From positions 434,001 through 498,000 of the forward strand of contig WIXG01000005.1 in assembly GCA_009869945.1 (NCBI GenBank): DNA of 64,000 bases. Reading direction: 5' to 3'. The notes beneath the pieces are model-generated. The model worked only from the letters and a program-made list of their open reading frames with translations, had not been told where the DNA came from and did no database searches. Positions 62,771 to 64,000 of this stretch are shown here, piece by piece. Source of the DNA: Mesaphorura yosii (lineage: Eukaryota > Arthropoda > Collembola > Poduromorpha > Tullbergiidae). A program made the position numbers and the translations under genes. The first letter of the stretch is position 1; every line of letters begins with the position of its first letter.

Positions 62771-64000
62771 ATGCCGAAGATTGTTTTGGGTAAGAATACC
62801 TTGAACTTACTAAGTACTATTATTTGTTTCATGAATATCAGTTATGATTAAGTTTCTGTTCTGAATTTCCCAAGGTATTTTGTGCCTGACTCAGGCTATC
62901 TGGGTAGGATTTGGGCAGGATACAATTACATCCGGTCAAGTTCAGCAGTTGTTAGATTCCACAAAGTTGAATCCGGAAGATGTAAAGAAATTGGCTCAAA
63001 CAATAAAGGAAATCGGCCCATCAATCAGTCAACTGGCTGACCACCTTCAAAAAGTGCAACGGAGCATTTCGCAAGAGGAAAAAGGAGCTGACTGGATGTT
63101 CGGGTCCGATCCGTCGACTCAGGCAACAGATGAAAACAACGATCAACAGAATGTGAAAGCTCGTGACATTGGAGTCAACGGCATAAATGACCTCAAGCAT
63201 TCTTCTGAACTTGGTGATGGAATCTTATTCCAAGCCAAGCGCTTTTGCGGTTACAGTCCCAAAGTCGACCCTTCTCGACTCTCACAAGCGGCTCCAGGCC
63301 AAGTAAGCAAAATGTGGCCGTTATGAAATCGTTCTAACGTCTGGTTTGTACTTTTAGTATCCATGGGTGGCCGCCATCTTGTTGGACGACGAATCCTTTC
63401 TATGCAGTGGGACATTGATCTCCGAGAGCATCGTTCTAACGACGGCATCTTGCATCTTGAAATACAGGACCAGGAATGAAGCACTCAAAGTTGTTCTTGG
63501 AGCTTGGAACGTCGTGGATGGACATCAGATTCTACCCGAACTGAAAATTGTTGTTCGAGCTGCCGTTCTGCACCCTTCGTTTAGCCCGGACAACCCACAA
63601 ACGTTTATTCACAACATCGGTCTCCTGCGTTTGAGCGAAAACGTCGATTTTGACTTGTACCCGCACGTATTCCCTGTCTGTATCATCAGTCCGTCCAGTG
63701 AGCAATCTGTTGGCACGAACTTCTGCCAAGCACTTGGCTGGCCTGGACTTCCGGTAAATTATTTCAGTTGCTCTTAAAGCATAGTTTAAGAGGCGAACTC
63801 GAACTGTGAACCGCTTGTGAATTAGGAAATGCAACACTGGAGGTCAAGGACCTATTTGGCCATCGGAGACGTCTCTGTACAATCGAGCGGATGTCCTGCA
63901 GGATCGCCAACATCAACTTGTGCTGTGGGACATGGATGCATTGTAAGTTAAGGTTTAACGTATAAATAAAATATCACGAACCACAGAAGCATACACGCAT
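62771..64000 (+). CDS. Secreted serine protease homolog with altered catalytic triad (3' truncated by window)
   Basis: Exons in view: 62771-62789, 62875-63302, 63358-63753, 63826-63942, then a GT donor. The gene continues past 64000. The first 20 residues form a signal peptide (MPKIVLGILCLTQAIWVGFG). Residues ~21-140 are a polar, helical-looking region with no clip-domain cysteine pattern. The trypsin-like domain starts near 150 (YPWVAAIL, CSGTLISESIVLTT) and resembles arthropod prophenoloxidase-activating and easter-type homologs (GAWNV, VLHPSFSP). The catalytic His of TAAHC is Ser180 (TTASC), and the catalytic Asp of DIALL is Asn235 (HNIGLLRL), so it should be inactive as a protease. The Ser region is outside the window. 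Such homologs act as cofactors in immune or clotting cascades, and that role is inferred from the family. Confidence 0.85.

Noticed and set aside
1-64000. tRNA, rRNA or CRISPR features
   Set aside because: No cloverleaf with A and B box spacing, rRNA core or regular repeat-spacer pattern was noticed; a tRNAscan run would be the decisive test.

Overview
The window is animal nuclear DNA and looks arthropod-like. Its genes are split by GT-AG introns, many only 50-110 bp long. It carries genes found in animals but not in bacteria, plants or fungi as a set: leucine-rich-repeat relaxin-type GPCRs, an SLC6 transporter, a Jupiter-family microtubule protein, HPS1 and a clip-type serine protease homolog. 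I cannot name the species. The Jupiter homolog and the protease homolog favour an arthropod, possibly a crustacean or other pancrustacean.

Layout: (1) 0.8-12.1 kb, minus strand: a complete relaxin-receptor-like LGR (LDLa, about 10 LRRs, 7TM). One of its introns holds a decayed cut-and-paste transposon at about 3.4-6.4 kb. (2) 13.4-15.6 kb, minus: an unfamiliar protein ending in a divergent Ran-binding-domain-like fold. (3) 16.2-19.8 kb, plus: a divergent SLC6 symporter. (4) 20.8-38.5 kb, minus: a second relaxin-receptor-like LGR, paralogous to the first and with many identical exon boundaries. It is stretched by long introns, one carrying an internally deleted mariner. Its first exon was not found. 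(5) 38.5-43.0 kb: mostly empty. (6) 43.0-43.9 kb, plus: Jupiter-like microtubule-associated protein. (7) 45.0-47.5 kb, plus: DUF229 sulfatase-like membrane protein. (8) 48.1-50.7 kb, plus: HPS1 (BLOC-3). (9) 50.9-52.6 kb, minus: uracil-DNA glycosylase. (10) 52.9-56.8 kb, minus: lysosomal beta-mannosidase. (11) 57.0-57.3 kb, minus: a small unrecognised ORF. (12) 57.8-62.4 kb, plus: condensin subunit G. (13) 62.8 kb to the window edge, plus: a secreted serine protease homolog that has lost two catalytic positions, truncated by the window.

The genes do not form one pathway. The clearest functional relation is the pair of LGR receptors, which flank the Ran-binding-like and SLC6 genes and probably arose by duplication. 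HPS1 and beta-mannosidase both concern lysosomes or lysosome-related organelles, and UNG and condensin G both act on chromosomes, but I read these adjacencies as ordinary gene packing. Exon coordinates below were read by hand from splice motifs and frame; for every complete gene the summed coding length is an exact multiple of three. I found no convincing tRNA, rRNA or CRISPR array, and no strong evidence for a wholly new biological system. The items most worth a second look are the receptor pair, the altered SLC6 and protease active sites, the Ran-binding-like gene, the 78-bp perfect palindrome and the two transposon relics.
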